From assembly GCF_015624425.1 (NCBI RefSeq), contig NZ_CP049919.1:1984001-2048000 (forward strand): 64,000 bases of DNA, written 5' to 3'. The DNA comes from Roseateles sp. DAIF2. Lineage in GTDB: Bacteria; Pseudomonadota; Gammaproteobacteria; Burkholderiales; Burkholderiaceae_C. Positions 56,464-64,000 of this stretch are shown here, in pieces. The notes under the pieces were generated by a model that worked only from the letters and a program-made list of their open reading frames with translations, was not told the DNA's origin and made no database searches. Every line of letters starts with the position of its first letter. Position 1 is the stretch's first letter. Both the position numbers and the translations under genes were made by a program.

Positions 56464-57966
56464 ATGAGCAGCCCGCCCGCCATCCATCTGTGCATCGTCC
56501 AGCCGCTGGGCTATGTGCATGCCCTGGGATTTCTCGACCAGGCCCGCTACTACCGCTACCAGCTGCGTCGGCTGGGGGCGGAGGTCAGCATGGCCAAGAA
56601 CCGGCTGCGCCACGATGCGGTGAACCTGGTGTTCGGCGCCCATCTGGGCTTCGATGCCGAGCTGCGCCGCCGCCATGCCTGCATCTTCGTCAACCTGGAG
56701 CAGCTGGGGGAGGGCGGTGCCCGCGTCGACCCGAGCTATCTGGCGCTGCTGCGCCAGTCCGCGGTGGCCGACTACGATGCCGACAATCTGGCCGCCTATG
56801 CGGCGGTGCCCGAGGAGGTGCCGCTGCTGCCGCTGCTGCATGCGCCCTATCTGGCCGACGCCGCGGTGCCCGCGCTGGAGGACCGACCGATCGACCTGCT
56901 GTTCTTCGGCAGCATGAATGACCGGCGCCGCGCGCTGCTGGCGCGCATCGAGGCCCAGGGGGTGACGGTGTCGCAGTTCGACGGCCCGATCTACGGCCCG
57001 GAGCGCGATGCCTTCATCGGCCAGGCCAAGGCGGTCTACAACGCGCATTTCTATGCCAGCAGCCGCTTCGAGCAGGCGCGCGTCTCGCATTGCCTGTCGC
57101 TGGGCACGCCGGTGGTGGCCGAACGCGGCCCCGCGACCCAGCCGCATCCGGCCTTCGAGGACGCGGTGCACTGGGTGCGCGACGAGGAGCTGGAGCGCTT
57201 CTTCGCCACCCGCTTCGGCACGCCGGAATTCTTTGCCGAAAGCCGCGCCCAGCTGCAGCGTTTCATCGCGGCCGATCCGCTGGAGCATTACGCCGATCTG
57301 CTGGCCTTCGCCAGCGGCTACGGCAAGGCCCATGGCCAGCAGCGGCCGCAGGAGGCCTGGCGGCCGCAGCGCCTGAACCTCGGCTCGGGCAAGGACTACA
57401 AGCCCGGCTGGCTGAATCTCGACGTGGTCGCGCATACCCAGCCCGATCTGCTGCTCGATCTCGGGCGCCCGGTCGAGCTGCCGCTGCGCCTGTCCAGCCC
57501 GCTGGCCGGCGAGGTGCTGCTGGAGGAAGGGCAATGCGCGCGCATCTATGCCAACAATGTGCTGGAGCATGTGCCGGACCTGCCCTGCCTGATGGGCAAT
57601 CTGCTGCGCCTGCTGCAGGACGGCGGCGAGCTGGAGATCGAGGTGCCCTACGAGCGCGCGCTGACCGCCTGGCAGGACCCGACCCATGTGCGCGCGATGA
57701 ACGAGAACTCCTGGCGCTACTACACCGACTGGTTCTGGTACCTGGGCTGGTTCAACCACCGCTTCGAGGTCGCCGAGTCGACCTGGCTCAACGACCGGGT
57801 CCAGCCCTGCGACAAGGCGCAGGCCGCCTTCATGCGCATGCGCCTGCGCAAGATCTTTACTTCCGCGCATGAGCGCACCGTGGCCCGCACCATGCGGGCC
57901 GACTTCGGCGAGCTGCCGGACGACTGGGTGGATGCGCTGCCCGCGATCCGGCAGGCCGCCGCCTAG
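56464..57966 (+). CDS. Fused glycosyltransferase-like / SAM methyltransferase protein
   Basis: A 500-residue two-domain protein. The N-terminal 290 residues resemble a GT-B glycosyltransferase (LLFFGSMNDRRRALLARIEAQG; a donor-site-like stretch with RFEQARVSHCLSLGTPVVAERG). The C-terminal part (about 300-480) is a class I SAM methyltransferase with LNLGSGKDYKPGWLNLDV as the SAM motif and YANNVLEHVPDL as motif II/III. Such fusions occur in polysaccharide and flagellin glycan loci, where a sugar is added and then O-methylated. It lies between flagellin and flhDC genes; the acceptor is inferred from that. Confidence 0.75.
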   Translation: MSSPPAIHLCIVQPLGYVHALGFLDQARYYRYQLRRLGAEVSMAKNRLRHDAVNLVFGAHLGFDAELRRRHACIFVNLEQLGEGGARVDPSYLALLRQSAVADYDADNLAAYAAVPEEVPLLPLLHAPYLADAAVPALEDRPIDLLFFGSMNDRRRALLARIEAQGVTVSQFDGPIYGPERDAFIGQAKAVYNAHFYASSRFEQARVSHCLSLGTPVVAERGPATQPHPAFEDAVHWVRDEELERFFATRFGTPEFFAESRAQLQRFIAADPLEHYADLLAFASGYGKAHGQQRPQEAWRPQRLNLGSGKDYKPGWLNLDVVAHTQPDLLLDLGRPVELPLRLSSPLAGEVLLEEGQCARIYANNVLEHVPDLPCLMGNLLRLLQDGGELEIEVPYERALTAWQDPTHVRAMNENSWRYYTDWFWYLGWFNHRFEVAESTWLNDRVQPCDKAQAAFMRMRLRKIFTSAHERTVARTMRADFGELPDDWVDALPAIRQAAA

Positions 57967-57984
57967 CCAACAGCTGTCGTCCCG

Positions 57985-59913
57985 ATGCCCAAGCCCAGCA
58001 CCGCGAAATCCTCCTCGTCCACGCCGGCCCTGCTGCTGAAGCGGGCCCAGTCCCTGCTGGAGCAGCGCCAGTGGGACGGGGCCAGCAAGCTGCTGAACCA
58101 GGTGCTGGCGCAGCAGCCGAGCGACTGCGGCCTGTGGATGACCCTGGCCCGCGCGCAGCGCGCCGCCGGGCATGCGCGCCCCTGGCTGCAGGCAGCCGAG
58201 CGGGCGATGCAGCACGCCAACACCGACGAGCTGGCCCAGCAGGCCACCCTGCTGGCAGTGCAGGCCGCGATGGTGCTGAACGATGCGGAGCTGGCGCTGC
58301 GTCTGGCCACCACCCTGGCCGAGCCGCTGCGCGCCAACCAGCCCGACCTGCTGAAGCAGATGGGCGCGGCCTTCAATATGCTGGCGCGGCCGCAGGACGC
58401 GGTGCAGCCGCTGATGCAGGCGCTGACGCAGAAGTTCGACGACCGCGATGCCTATCTGGAGCTGGGCTTCGCGCTGAACGCGCTGCAGCTCTATGCCGAG
58501 GCGGCGGAATGCTTTCGCACCGTCTGCGTGCTCTATCCCGAGCATCTGGGCGCGCAGGCCTATCTGATCCACCTGGAGCAGCGCGCCTGCCGCTGGGCCG
58601 AGCATGAGCAGCGCTGCGAGGCCCTGTTCACCGCCCAGCGCGAGGCGGTGCAGCTGAAGAACTACAGCCCGCCCTTCGTGCTGGTGGCGCTGCCGCATCA
58701 TCCGGCCCAGATGCTGGAGGCGGCGCGCCTGGCCGCGCGCCATATCTGCCGCAATATGAAGCCGCTGCCGGCGCCGCCGCGCAAGCCGGCCGGCCGGCGT
58801 CTGCATATCGGCTATCTGTCCAACGATTTCCTCTCGCACGCCACTGCGACCCTGATCACCCAGGTGCTGGAAAGCCATGACCGCGAGCGCTTCGAGATCA
58901 GCCTGCTGTCGCACAGCAATGACGACGGCTCGGCGCTGCGCCAGCGCCTGACCCAGGCCTGCGACCGTTTCGAGGAGATGGGCGCGCTGAGCCTGGCCGA
59001 CATGGCCAAGCGCATCCGCGAGCTGGGCGTCGACATCCTGATCGATCTGAAGGGCCATACCGCCGGCAGCCGCATGGCTGCGCTGGCCTACCGGCCCGCG
59101 CCGGTGCAGGTGGCCTGGCTGGGTTTCCCCGGCACCTGCGGCATGGACGAGGTGGACTACATCATCGGCGACCCGATCGTCACGCCGCTGGAACACGCGG
59201 CCTGGTACAGCGAGAAGATCGCGCAGATGCCGCATTGCTATCAGCCCAATGACGGCCTGCGCCTGCGCCCCGAGCCGGCCTCGCGCGCCGAGCTGGGCCT
59301 GCCGGAAGAGGCGCTGGTGCTGCTCAGCGCCAACCAGGTCTACAAGCTCAATCCGGCGCTGTTTGACGTCTGGATGGAGATCCTGCGGCGCCTGCCGCAG
59401 GCCGTGCTGTGGCAGCTCAGCGGCGGCGATGCGCCGGACGCCGAGCTGCGCGGCGAGGTGCAGCGCCGCGGCATCGATCCGGCGCGGCTGATCTGCATGC
59501 CCAAGGTCGGCCTGAACGCGCATCTGCAGCGCCTGGGCGCAGCCGATCTGGCGCTTGACAGCTGGCCCTGCAATGGCCACACGACCACCAGCGATGCGCT
59601 GTGGGCCGGCGTGCCGGTCGTCGCGATGCAGGGCGAGGCCTTCGCCGGTCGCGTCTCGGCCAGCCTGCTGAACGCGGTGGGCCTGCCCGAGCTGGTCTGC
59701 ACCCGCGCCGAGGACTATGTGGAGCAGGTCTGCCGCCTAGCCGCGGACCCGCAGCGCCGCGCGGCGCTGCGCCAGCACTTGCTGGCCGCTCGCGACGGCT
59801 CGCGCCTGTTCGATGCGCCGGGCTTCGCCCGCGATCTTGAGCGCCTGTACGAGCGCATGTGGGCCCGCCACAACGCCGGCCGCTCGCCCATCGCCTTGCC
59901 CGCCCAGGCCTGA
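57985..59913 (+). CDS. GT41 (OGT/SPINDLY-type) O-linked GlcNAc transferase
   Basis: A 642-residue protein: TPR-like helices over residues 10-215, then a GT41 catalytic region (about 270-625) with HIGYLSNDFLSHAT, DILIDLKGHTAGSRM, APVQVAWLGFPGTCGM, DYIIGDPIVTP, YKLNPALFDVWMEIL, and DSWPCNGHTTTSDALWAGVP, all typical of bacterial OGT homologues. It is predicted to transfer GlcNAc or a related sugar to Ser/Thr of a protein. Location next to flagellin and flagellar regulator genes makes flagellin the likely substrate. Confidence 0.88.
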   Translation: MPKPSTAKSSSSTPALLLKRAQSLLEQRQWDGASKLLNQVLAQQPSDCGLWMTLARAQRAAGHARPWLQAAERAMQHANTDELAQQATLLAVQAAMVLNDAELALRLATTLAEPLRANQPDLLKQMGAAFNMLARPQDAVQPLMQALTQKFDDRDAYLELGFALNALQLYAEAAECFRTVCVLYPEHLGAQAYLIHLEQRACRWAEHEQRCEALFTAQREAVQLKNYSPPFVLVALPHHPAQMLEAARLAARHICRNMKPLPAPPRKPAGRRLHIGYLSNDFLSHATATLITQVLESHDRERFEISLLSHSNDDGSALRQRLTQACDRFEEMGALSLADMAKRIRELGVDILIDLKGHTAGSRMAALAYRPAPVQVAWLGFPGTCGMDEVDYIIGDPIVTPLEHAAWYSEKIAQMPHCYQPNDGLRLRPEPASRAELGLPEEALVLLSANQVYKLNPALFDVWMEILRRLPQAVLWQLSGGDAPDAELRGEVQRRGIDPARLICMPKVGLNAHLQRLGAADLALDSWPCNGHTTTSDALWAGVPVVAMQGEAFAGRVSASLLNAVGLPELVCTRAEDYVEQVCRLAADPQRRAALRQHLLAARDGSRLFDAPGFARDLERLYERMWARHNAGRSPIALPAQA

Positions 59914-60081
59914 GGGCCAGGCCCCGCCTACGGGGCGACCGGGACGGGTTTGTCAGGCAATTTCCTACAAGGCGGGCGGGTGGAGGAGACGCAAAGGACG
60001 GATTTGGGCTGATGTTTGGGGCTTGTTCGGATCTTCACAATGCGAAGCACACCGCAACGAATGAAGACCAGGAGCGCCAAG

Positions 60082-60405
60082 ATGAACGCAGACCAAATCC
60101 TTGCCGAGATCCGCGAAGCGAACCTGTCGTACCTGATGCTGGCGCAGAGCCTGATCCGCGCCGACCGCGAACAGGCGCTGTACCGTCTGGGCATCTCCGA
60201 AGACACCGCGACCCTGATCGCGACCTTGTCGCCGGCCCAGATGATGAAGATCGCCTCGGGCAACACCCTGCTGTGCCGCTTCCGCATGGATGACGACCTG
60301 GTGTGGGGCCTGCTGACCAGCCACGGCAAGACCGCGGCCAACGACCATGTGTCGCGTCTGCACGCCTCGATCCTGATGGCCGGCCGTCACGCCGAAGCTG
60401 CCTGA
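60082..60405 (+). CDS. flhD: Flagellar master regulator subunit FlhD (copy 1)
   Basis: A 107-residue FlhD with the features seen in enterobacterial FlhD: all-helical, Cys65 in NTLLCRF (the inter-subunit disulphide residue), and the ISEDTATLIATLSPAQMMKIAS segment. AGGAG lies before the ATG at 60082. FlhD4C2 activates basal-body and fliA genes with sigma-70. The gene lies inside a perfect duplication, so an identical second copy is present at 62212. Confidence 0.96.
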   Translation: MNADQILAEIREANLSYLMLAQSLIRADREQALYRLGISEDTATLIATLSPAQMMKIASGNTLLCRFRMDDDLVWGLLTSHGKTAANDHVSRLHASILMAGRHAEAA

Positions 60406-60439
60406 TCCCCCGTACAAGAGCCAGAGCCGGAGACCGACC

Positions 60440-60976
60440 ATGCGCCAAAAGAGCATCCTGACCGAAGCCCGCCAGATCGAACGTGCGGTGATCCTGATCA
60501 ATCTGGGGGCGCGGCTGCAAGTGCTGGAGTCGGAGACGGACCTGAGCTACGAGCGGCTGCTGCGCCTGTACAAGGAAGTGTCGGGCAAGAGCCCGAGCAA
60601 GGGCCAACTGCCGTTCTCGACGGACTGGTTCATGACCTGGCAGCCGAACATCCACGCGAGCCTGTTCCTGAACATCCACGAGTACCTGAACAAGGCGGCG
60701 GAGCTCGACGAGATCGACACCGTGATCAAGGCCTACCAGCTGTACCAGGAGCAGACGACGGCGCAGGGGCTGGAGCAGCTGTTGAGCGTGACGCGGGCCT
60801 GGCGCCTGGTGAAGTTCATCGACAACGGCATGCTGACGATGACCAAGTGCAGCAAGTGCGGTGGTCACTTCGTGACGCACCCGCACGAGATCGCGCGCCA
60901 CTATGTGTGCGGGCTGTGCAACCCGCCCGCGCGTGCCGGCAAGGGCCGTGCCGCCGGCGGCATCCAGATGCACTGA
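60440..60976 (+). CDS. flhC: Flagellar master regulator subunit FlhC (copy 1)
   Basis: A 178-residue FlhC. The zinc site is complete: Cys137, Cys140, Cys157 and Cys160, the same residue numbers as in E. coli. TRAWRLVKFI and DWFMTWQPNIHASLF are typical of FlhC. It follows flhD after 34 bases. Its codon use (more GAG/CAG with GCGGCTG-type runs) is similar to flhD and slightly unlike the flanking glycosyltransferase genes. Confidence 0.96.
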   Translation: MRQKSILTEARQIERAVILINLGARLQVLESETDLSYERLLRLYKEVSGKSPSKGQLPFSTDWFMTWQPNIHASLFLNIHEYLNKAAELDEIDTVIKAYQLYQEQTTAQGLEQLLSVTRAWRLVKFIDNGMLTMTKCSKCGGHFVTHPHEIARHYVCGLCNPPARAGKGRAAGGIQMH

Positions 60977-61000
60977 GCCCAAGGCCAGGAGGGCAGGGCG

Positions 61001-62032
61001 ATGGCCCAGCGCATCTCGTTGGTGGTGATCGCGCGCGACGAGGCCGCGCGTATCGGGCGGCTGCTGGACAGCGTCGCCCCCTGGGTCGACGCGATGCTGG
61101 TGCTGGACACCGGCTCGCGTGACGACACGCCCCGCATTGCCGCCGCCCATGGCGCGCGGGTCGAGCATTTCGCCTGGTGCGACGACTTCTCCGCGGCGCG
61201 CAACCGCGCGCTGGAACTGGCCGCGGCCGACTGGCACCTGGTGCTGGACGCCGACGAATGGCTGCTCGACGGCGGCCCGGCGCTGCGGGCGCTGCGCCAG
61301 ATGGCCCCCGACTTTGCCGGCAGCATCGCGCTGCGGGACCATTTCGATGGTGGCACCTCGCAGGGCCGCCTGCTGCGCGTGCTGCCCGGTTTCGTGCGCT
61401 ATGCCGGCCGCATCCACGAGCAGCCGCAGCACCAGCTGCCGCAGCGCGCGCTGGACCTGACGATCGGCCATGATGGCTATCTGAACGAGCGCCTGGCGGC
61501 CAAGCGCGGCCGCAACGAGGCCCTGCTGCGCGCCGACCTGGCGCAGCGGCCCGACGACGCCTATCTCTGGTACCAGCTGGGCAAGGACGCCTATGTCTAT
61601 GAGGACTATGCGCAGGCCGAGGCCGCCTTCGAGCGTGCCGCTGGACTGCCGCATCCGGACGGCGGCTGGTGGCTGGATCTGATGGCGCGGCGCCTGTTCG
61701 CGCTGAAATCCCTGAAGCGCCATGCCGACGCACTGGCGCTGGCCGAGCCGGAGCTGCAGCGCTGCGGCGAGTCGCCGGACTTCTTCTTCGCGCTGGGCGA
61801 CCTGCTGCTGGACTTCGCGGCCGACACACCGGCCCAGGCCGAGGCCCTGGTGCCGATGATCGAGGAGGCCTGGCAGCGCTGCCTGCTGCTGGGCGAGCGC
61901 CCGGAGCTGTCCGGCGCGGTGGCCGGCCGAGGCAGCCATCTGGCGGCGCATAACCTGGCCCTGCTGATGGAGGCCACCGGCCGCGCCGAGCGCGCCGCCG
62001 CGCTGCGCCAGGCCTACCCGGCCCCGGTGTGA
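61001..62032 (+). CDS. Family-2 glycosyltransferase with TPR-like tail
   Basis: A 343-residue GT-A enzyme. N-terminus ISLVVIARDEAARIGRLLDS, then LVLDTGSRDDT, ARNRALELA and the metal-binding motif LVLDADEW, all characteristic of GT2 enzymes of the WaaE/SunS type. The C-terminal half has TPR-like helices (LWYQLGKDAYVYEDYAQAEAAFERAAG). CCAGGAGGGCAGGGCG provides a strong ribosome-binding site. It sits between two identical flhDC copies, 25 bases after the first, so it is probably co-transcribed with flhDC. The likely role is glycan assembly on flagellin. Confidence 0.85.
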   Translation: MAQRISLVVIARDEAARIGRLLDSVAPWVDAMLVLDTGSRDDTPRIAAAHGARVEHFAWCDDFSAARNRALELAAADWHLVLDADEWLLDGGPALRALRQMAPDFAGSIALRDHFDGGTSQGRLLRVLPGFVRYAGRIHEQPQHQLPQRALDLTIGHDGYLNERLAAKRGRNEALLRADLAQRPDDAYLWYQLGKDAYVYEDYAQAEAAFERAAGLPHPDGGWWLDLMARRLFALKSLKRHADALALAEPELQRCGESPDFFFALGDLLLDFAADTPAQAEALVPMIEEAWQRCLLLGERPELSGAVAGRGSHLAAHNLALLMEATGRAERAAALRQAYPAPV

Positions 62033-62211
62033 CATCCGACACGCTCGCCCGGGAGGGCGGGGTGGTGCGGGTGACAGCGTTGTCAGGCAATTTCCTACAA
62101 GGCGGGCGGGTGGAGGAGACGCAAAGGACGGATTTGGGCTGATGTTTGGGGCTTGTTCGGATCTTCACAATGCGAAGCACACCGCAACGAATGAAGACCA
62201 GGAGCGCCAAG

Positions 62212-62535
62212 ATGAACGCAGACCAAATCCTTGCCGAGATCCGCGAAGCGAACCTGTCGTACCTGATGCTGGCGCAGAGCCTGATCCGCGCCGACCGCGA
62301 ACAGGCGCTGTACCGTCTGGGCATCTCCGAAGACACCGCGACCCTGATCGCGACCTTGTCGCCGGCCCAGATGATGAAGATCGCCTCGGGCAACACCCTG
62401 CTGTGCCGCTTCCGCATGGATGACGACCTGGTGTGGGGCCTGCTGACCAGCCACGGCAAGACCGCGGCCAACGACCATGTGTCGCGTCTGCACGCCTCGA
62501 TCCTGATGGCCGGCCGTCACGCCGAAGCTGCCTGA
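62212..62535 (+). CDS. flhD: FlhD (copy 2, identical)
   Basis: The protein and nucleotide sequence are the same as copy 1, including the upstream 132 bases, so both copies should be expressed and regulated alike unless read-through differs. Upstream lies the GT2 gene rather than the GT41 gene, separated by a CGCCC/GGGCG hairpin. Confidence 0.95.
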   Translation: MNADQILAEIREANLSYLMLAQSLIRADREQALYRLGISEDTATLIATLSPAQMMKIASGNTLLCRFRMDDDLVWGLLTSHGKTAANDHVSRLHASILMAGRHAEAA

Positions 62536-62569
62536 TCCCCCGTACAAGAGCCAGAGCCGGAGACCGACC

Positions 62570-63106
62570 ATGCGCCAAAAGAGCATCCTGACCGAAGCCC
62601 GCCAGATCGAACGTGCGGTGATCCTGATCAATCTGGGGGCGCGGCTGCAAGTGCTGGAGTCGGAGACGGACCTGAGCTACGAGCGGCTGCTGCGCCTGTA
62701 CAAGGAAGTGTCGGGCAAGAGCCCGAGCAAGGGCCAACTGCCGTTCTCGACGGACTGGTTCATGACCTGGCAGCCGAACATCCACGCGAGCCTGTTCCTG
62801 AACATCCACGAGTACCTGAACAAGGCGGCGGAGCTCGACGAGATCGACACCGTGATCAAGGCCTACCAGCTGTACCAGGAGCAGACGACGGCGCAGGGGC
62901 TGGAGCAGCTGTTGAGCGTGACGCGGGCCTGGCGCCTGGTGAAGTTCATCGACAACGGCATGCTGACGATGACCAAGTGCAGCAAGTGCGGTGGTCACTT
63001 CGTGACGCACCCGCACGAGATCGCGCGCCACTATGTGTGCGGGCTGTGCAACCCGCCCGCGCGTGCCGGCAAGGGCCGTGCCGCCGGCGGCATCCAGATG
63101 CACTGA
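62570..63106 (+). CDS. flhC: FlhC (copy 2, identical)
   Basis: Identical to copy 1, with all four zinc cysteines. The absence of any substitution, even at third codon positions or in the spacer, points to a very recent duplication or continuing gene conversion. It is followed directly by a membrane-anchored methyltransferase gene. Confidence 0.95.
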   Translation: MRQKSILTEARQIERAVILINLGARLQVLESETDLSYERLLRLYKEVSGKSPSKGQLPFSTDWFMTWQPNIHASLFLNIHEYLNKAAELDEIDTVIKAYQLYQEQTTAQGLEQLLSVTRAWRLVKFIDNGMLTMTKCSKCGGHFVTHPHEIARHYVCGLCNPPARAGKGRAAGGIQMH

Positions 63107-63119
63107 GCACTGCACGCCC

Positions 63120-63842
63120 TTGAGCCTGCTTCTGACCTGGCCGCTGCCCGCGCTGTTCAGCTGGGGCGCGGCCTGGCTGCTTTTCATGGGCCTGACGCCG
63201 CCCCTGGGTGCGCTGCCGGCGCTGCTGCTGGCGGCCCTGGCGGGCCTGGCCTTAAGCCTGCTGCAGACGCAGCGCTGGCGCCGGCTGATCGTCGCGGCCG
63301 GCTTCCCGGCCTCGCTGCTGGCCAGCGGCCTGGGCGCGGCGCTGCCGGCCTGGGTCTGGCTGCTGCCGCTGGCTCTGCTGGCCCTGGCCTATCCGCAGCG
63401 CAGCTGGCGCGACGCCCCGCTGTTTCCGACCCCGGCCGGCGCGCTGGACGAGCTGGCCGCGATCGCCCCGCTGCCCGAGGGTGCGCCGGTGCTGGACGCC
63501 GGCTGCGGCCTCGGCCATGGCCTGCGCGCGCTGCGCCGCGCCTACCCGCGGGCGAGGCTGGAGGGCGTCGAATGGAGCCCGCTGCTGGCGCGGCTGGCCG
63601 CCTGGTCCTGCCCCTGGGCGCGGGTCTGGCGCGGCGACATGTGGGCGGCGGACTGGCGCGCCTACCGCATGGTCTATCTGTTCCAGCGCCCGGAGTCGAT
63701 GCCGCAGGCGCTGGCCAAGGCGCGCGCCGAGCTGGGCTCCGGCTGCTGGCTGGTCAGCCTGGACTTCGAACTGGAGGGCTGCGAGCCGCTGACCCGACTG
63801 CCGGCAGGACGTCACGAGCTGTGGGTCTACCGCTGGCCCTGA
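63120..63842 (+). CDS. Membrane-anchored class I SAM methyltransferase-like protein
   Basis: About 240 residues from a TTG at 63120; the frame runs back into flhC, and the first internal ATG is at 63186. Three hydrophobic segments (LLLTWPLPALFSWGAAWLLF; ALPALLLAALAGLALSLL; a third near 65-95) precede a methyltransferase domain with VLDAGCGLGHGLRAL (SAM motif I) and LEGVEWSPLLA (motif II). It ends with the short HELWVYRW. There is no ribosome-binding site before the TTG, and the border of the duplicated segment lies 11 bases upstream, so the native start may have been lost. A role near motA and flhDC suggests lipid or glycan modification, but that is inference. Confidence 0.7.
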   Translation: MSLLLTWPLPALFSWGAAWLLFMGLTPPLGALPALLLAALAGLALSLLQTQRWRRLIVAAGFPASLLASGLGAALPAWVWLLPLALLALAYPQRSWRDAPLFPTPAGALDELAAIAPLPEGAPVLDAGCGLGHGLRALRRAYPRARLEGVEWSPLLARLAAWSCPWARVWRGDMWAADWRAYRMVYLFQRPESMPQALAKARAELGSGCWLVSLDFELEGCEPLTRLPAGRHELWVYRWP

Positions 63843-63905
63843 GGCCAAAAGCGCGGCAATCGCCCCGGACTTGCGCTTATTGCGCCGCGGTGCAGCAAGA
63901 CATAC

Positions 63906-63932
63906 TCAAGGCAGGGCGCTAGTCGCCGATAT
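63906..63932 (+). promoter_or_regulatory. FliA promoter at window end, probably of motA
   Basis: TCAAGGCA, 11 bases, GCCGATAT. An ATG followed by T begins at 63997, 64 bases after the -10; motA commonly starts with ATG-TT and often follows flhDC in Burkholderiales. The gene itself is outside the window, so the name is a guess. Confidence 0.6.
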
Positions 63933-64000
63933 GGCTAGGAACTGGGAGGGTAGGTTGTCGCTGCCCGCCGGCTCTGCATAACAACGGAAACGCTGCATGT

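Larger units (their letters stand above)
59950..60978 (+). repeat. Perfect 1,029-bp direct repeat, copy 1 (flhDC with leader)
   Basis: This stretch is identical, base for base by eye, to 62080-63108 (offset 2,130). The left border is T59950 and the right border is the C two bases after the flhC stop. It includes 132 bases upstream of flhD and all of flhD and flhC. Confidence 0.95.
62080..63108 (+). repeat. Perfect 1,029-bp direct repeat, copy 2 (flhDC with leader)
   Basis: Identical to 59950-60978. Sequence on both outer sides differs, so this is a true duplication of a defined segment rather than a simple overlap. It ends 11 bases before the predicted TTG start of the next gene. Confidence 0.95.

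Noticed and set aside
55846..59580. Minus-strand frame of 1,244 codons
   Set aside because: Antisense to the three modification genes, with composition (His, Gln, Arg) unlike a real protein and no ribosome-binding site.
59950..63108. Insertion-sequence or transposon origin for the flhDC repeats
   Set aside because: No terminal inverted repeats, target-site duplication or transposase gene is visible at the repeat borders.

Overview
The window looks like chromosomal DNA of a motile, high-GC betaproteobacterium of the order Burkholderiales. The Roseateles/Rubrivivax/Leptothrix group is the best guess, inferred from an FlhDC-driven flagellar system, an EpsA-like PEP-CTERM regulator with PEP-CTERM and GlyGly-CTERM substrates, and very GC-rich codon use. 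No species call is possible from the sequence alone.

Layout. 1-9 kb is a cell-surface and secretion region: a truncated secreted protein, an EpsA-like LuxR regulator, an isolated secretin divergent from a GlyGly-CTERM S8 protease, a Tat-exported PhoX-type phosphatase and a PEP-CTERM protein. 9-16.6 kb holds a GIY-YIG-like protein, a DMT transporter with a histidine-rich tail, tRNA-Gly(CCC), a patatin-like lipase, an MHYT-GGDEF-EAL protein and a large FtsX/YbbP-type permease. 16.7-26.5 kb is a chemotaxis block on the minus strand (cheZ-like, cheY, cheA, mcp, cheW, then two further MCP genes). 26.8-33.2 kb has a NarL-type two-component pair and a MacAB-like ABC transporter operon. 33.2-37.0 kb is a YfiN-like diguanylate cyclase, a TonB-dependent receptor and a YfiR-like periplasmic protein in one overlapping operon. 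37.0-55.3 kb is the flagellar cluster: fliFGHIJKLMNOPQR on the minus strand, fliE divergent, then fliS-fliT-ycgR, fliD and three flagellin genes. 56-59.9 kb carries three probable flagellin-modification genes. 59.95-63.1 kb contains two perfectly identical 1,029-bp copies of flhDC with their leader, separated by a family-2 glycosyltransferase. The window ends with a methyltransferase and a FliA-type promoter that probably serves motA.

How it fits together. FlhDC activates the basal-body genes and FliA. By eye, nine sites of the form TCAAG(N3)-N11-GCCGATAA or close to it lie before fliE, fliJ, fliS, fliD, two flagellins, the presumed motA and, unexpectedly, the MHYT-GGDEF-EAL gene and the YfiN-TonB-YfiR operon. 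In the last two the -10 element ends exactly 7 bases before the ATG, which predicts leaderless mRNAs. With the YcgR brake, this ties c-di-GMP turnover to late flagellar expression.

The points most worth following up are the perfect flhDC duplication around a glycosyltransferase, the YfiN/TonB-receptor/YfiR signalling module, the paired leaderless FliA promoters of c-di-GMP genes, a hairpin element at the predicted 5' ends of the flagellin mRNAs, and a ten-base poly-C tract at the start of fliH.
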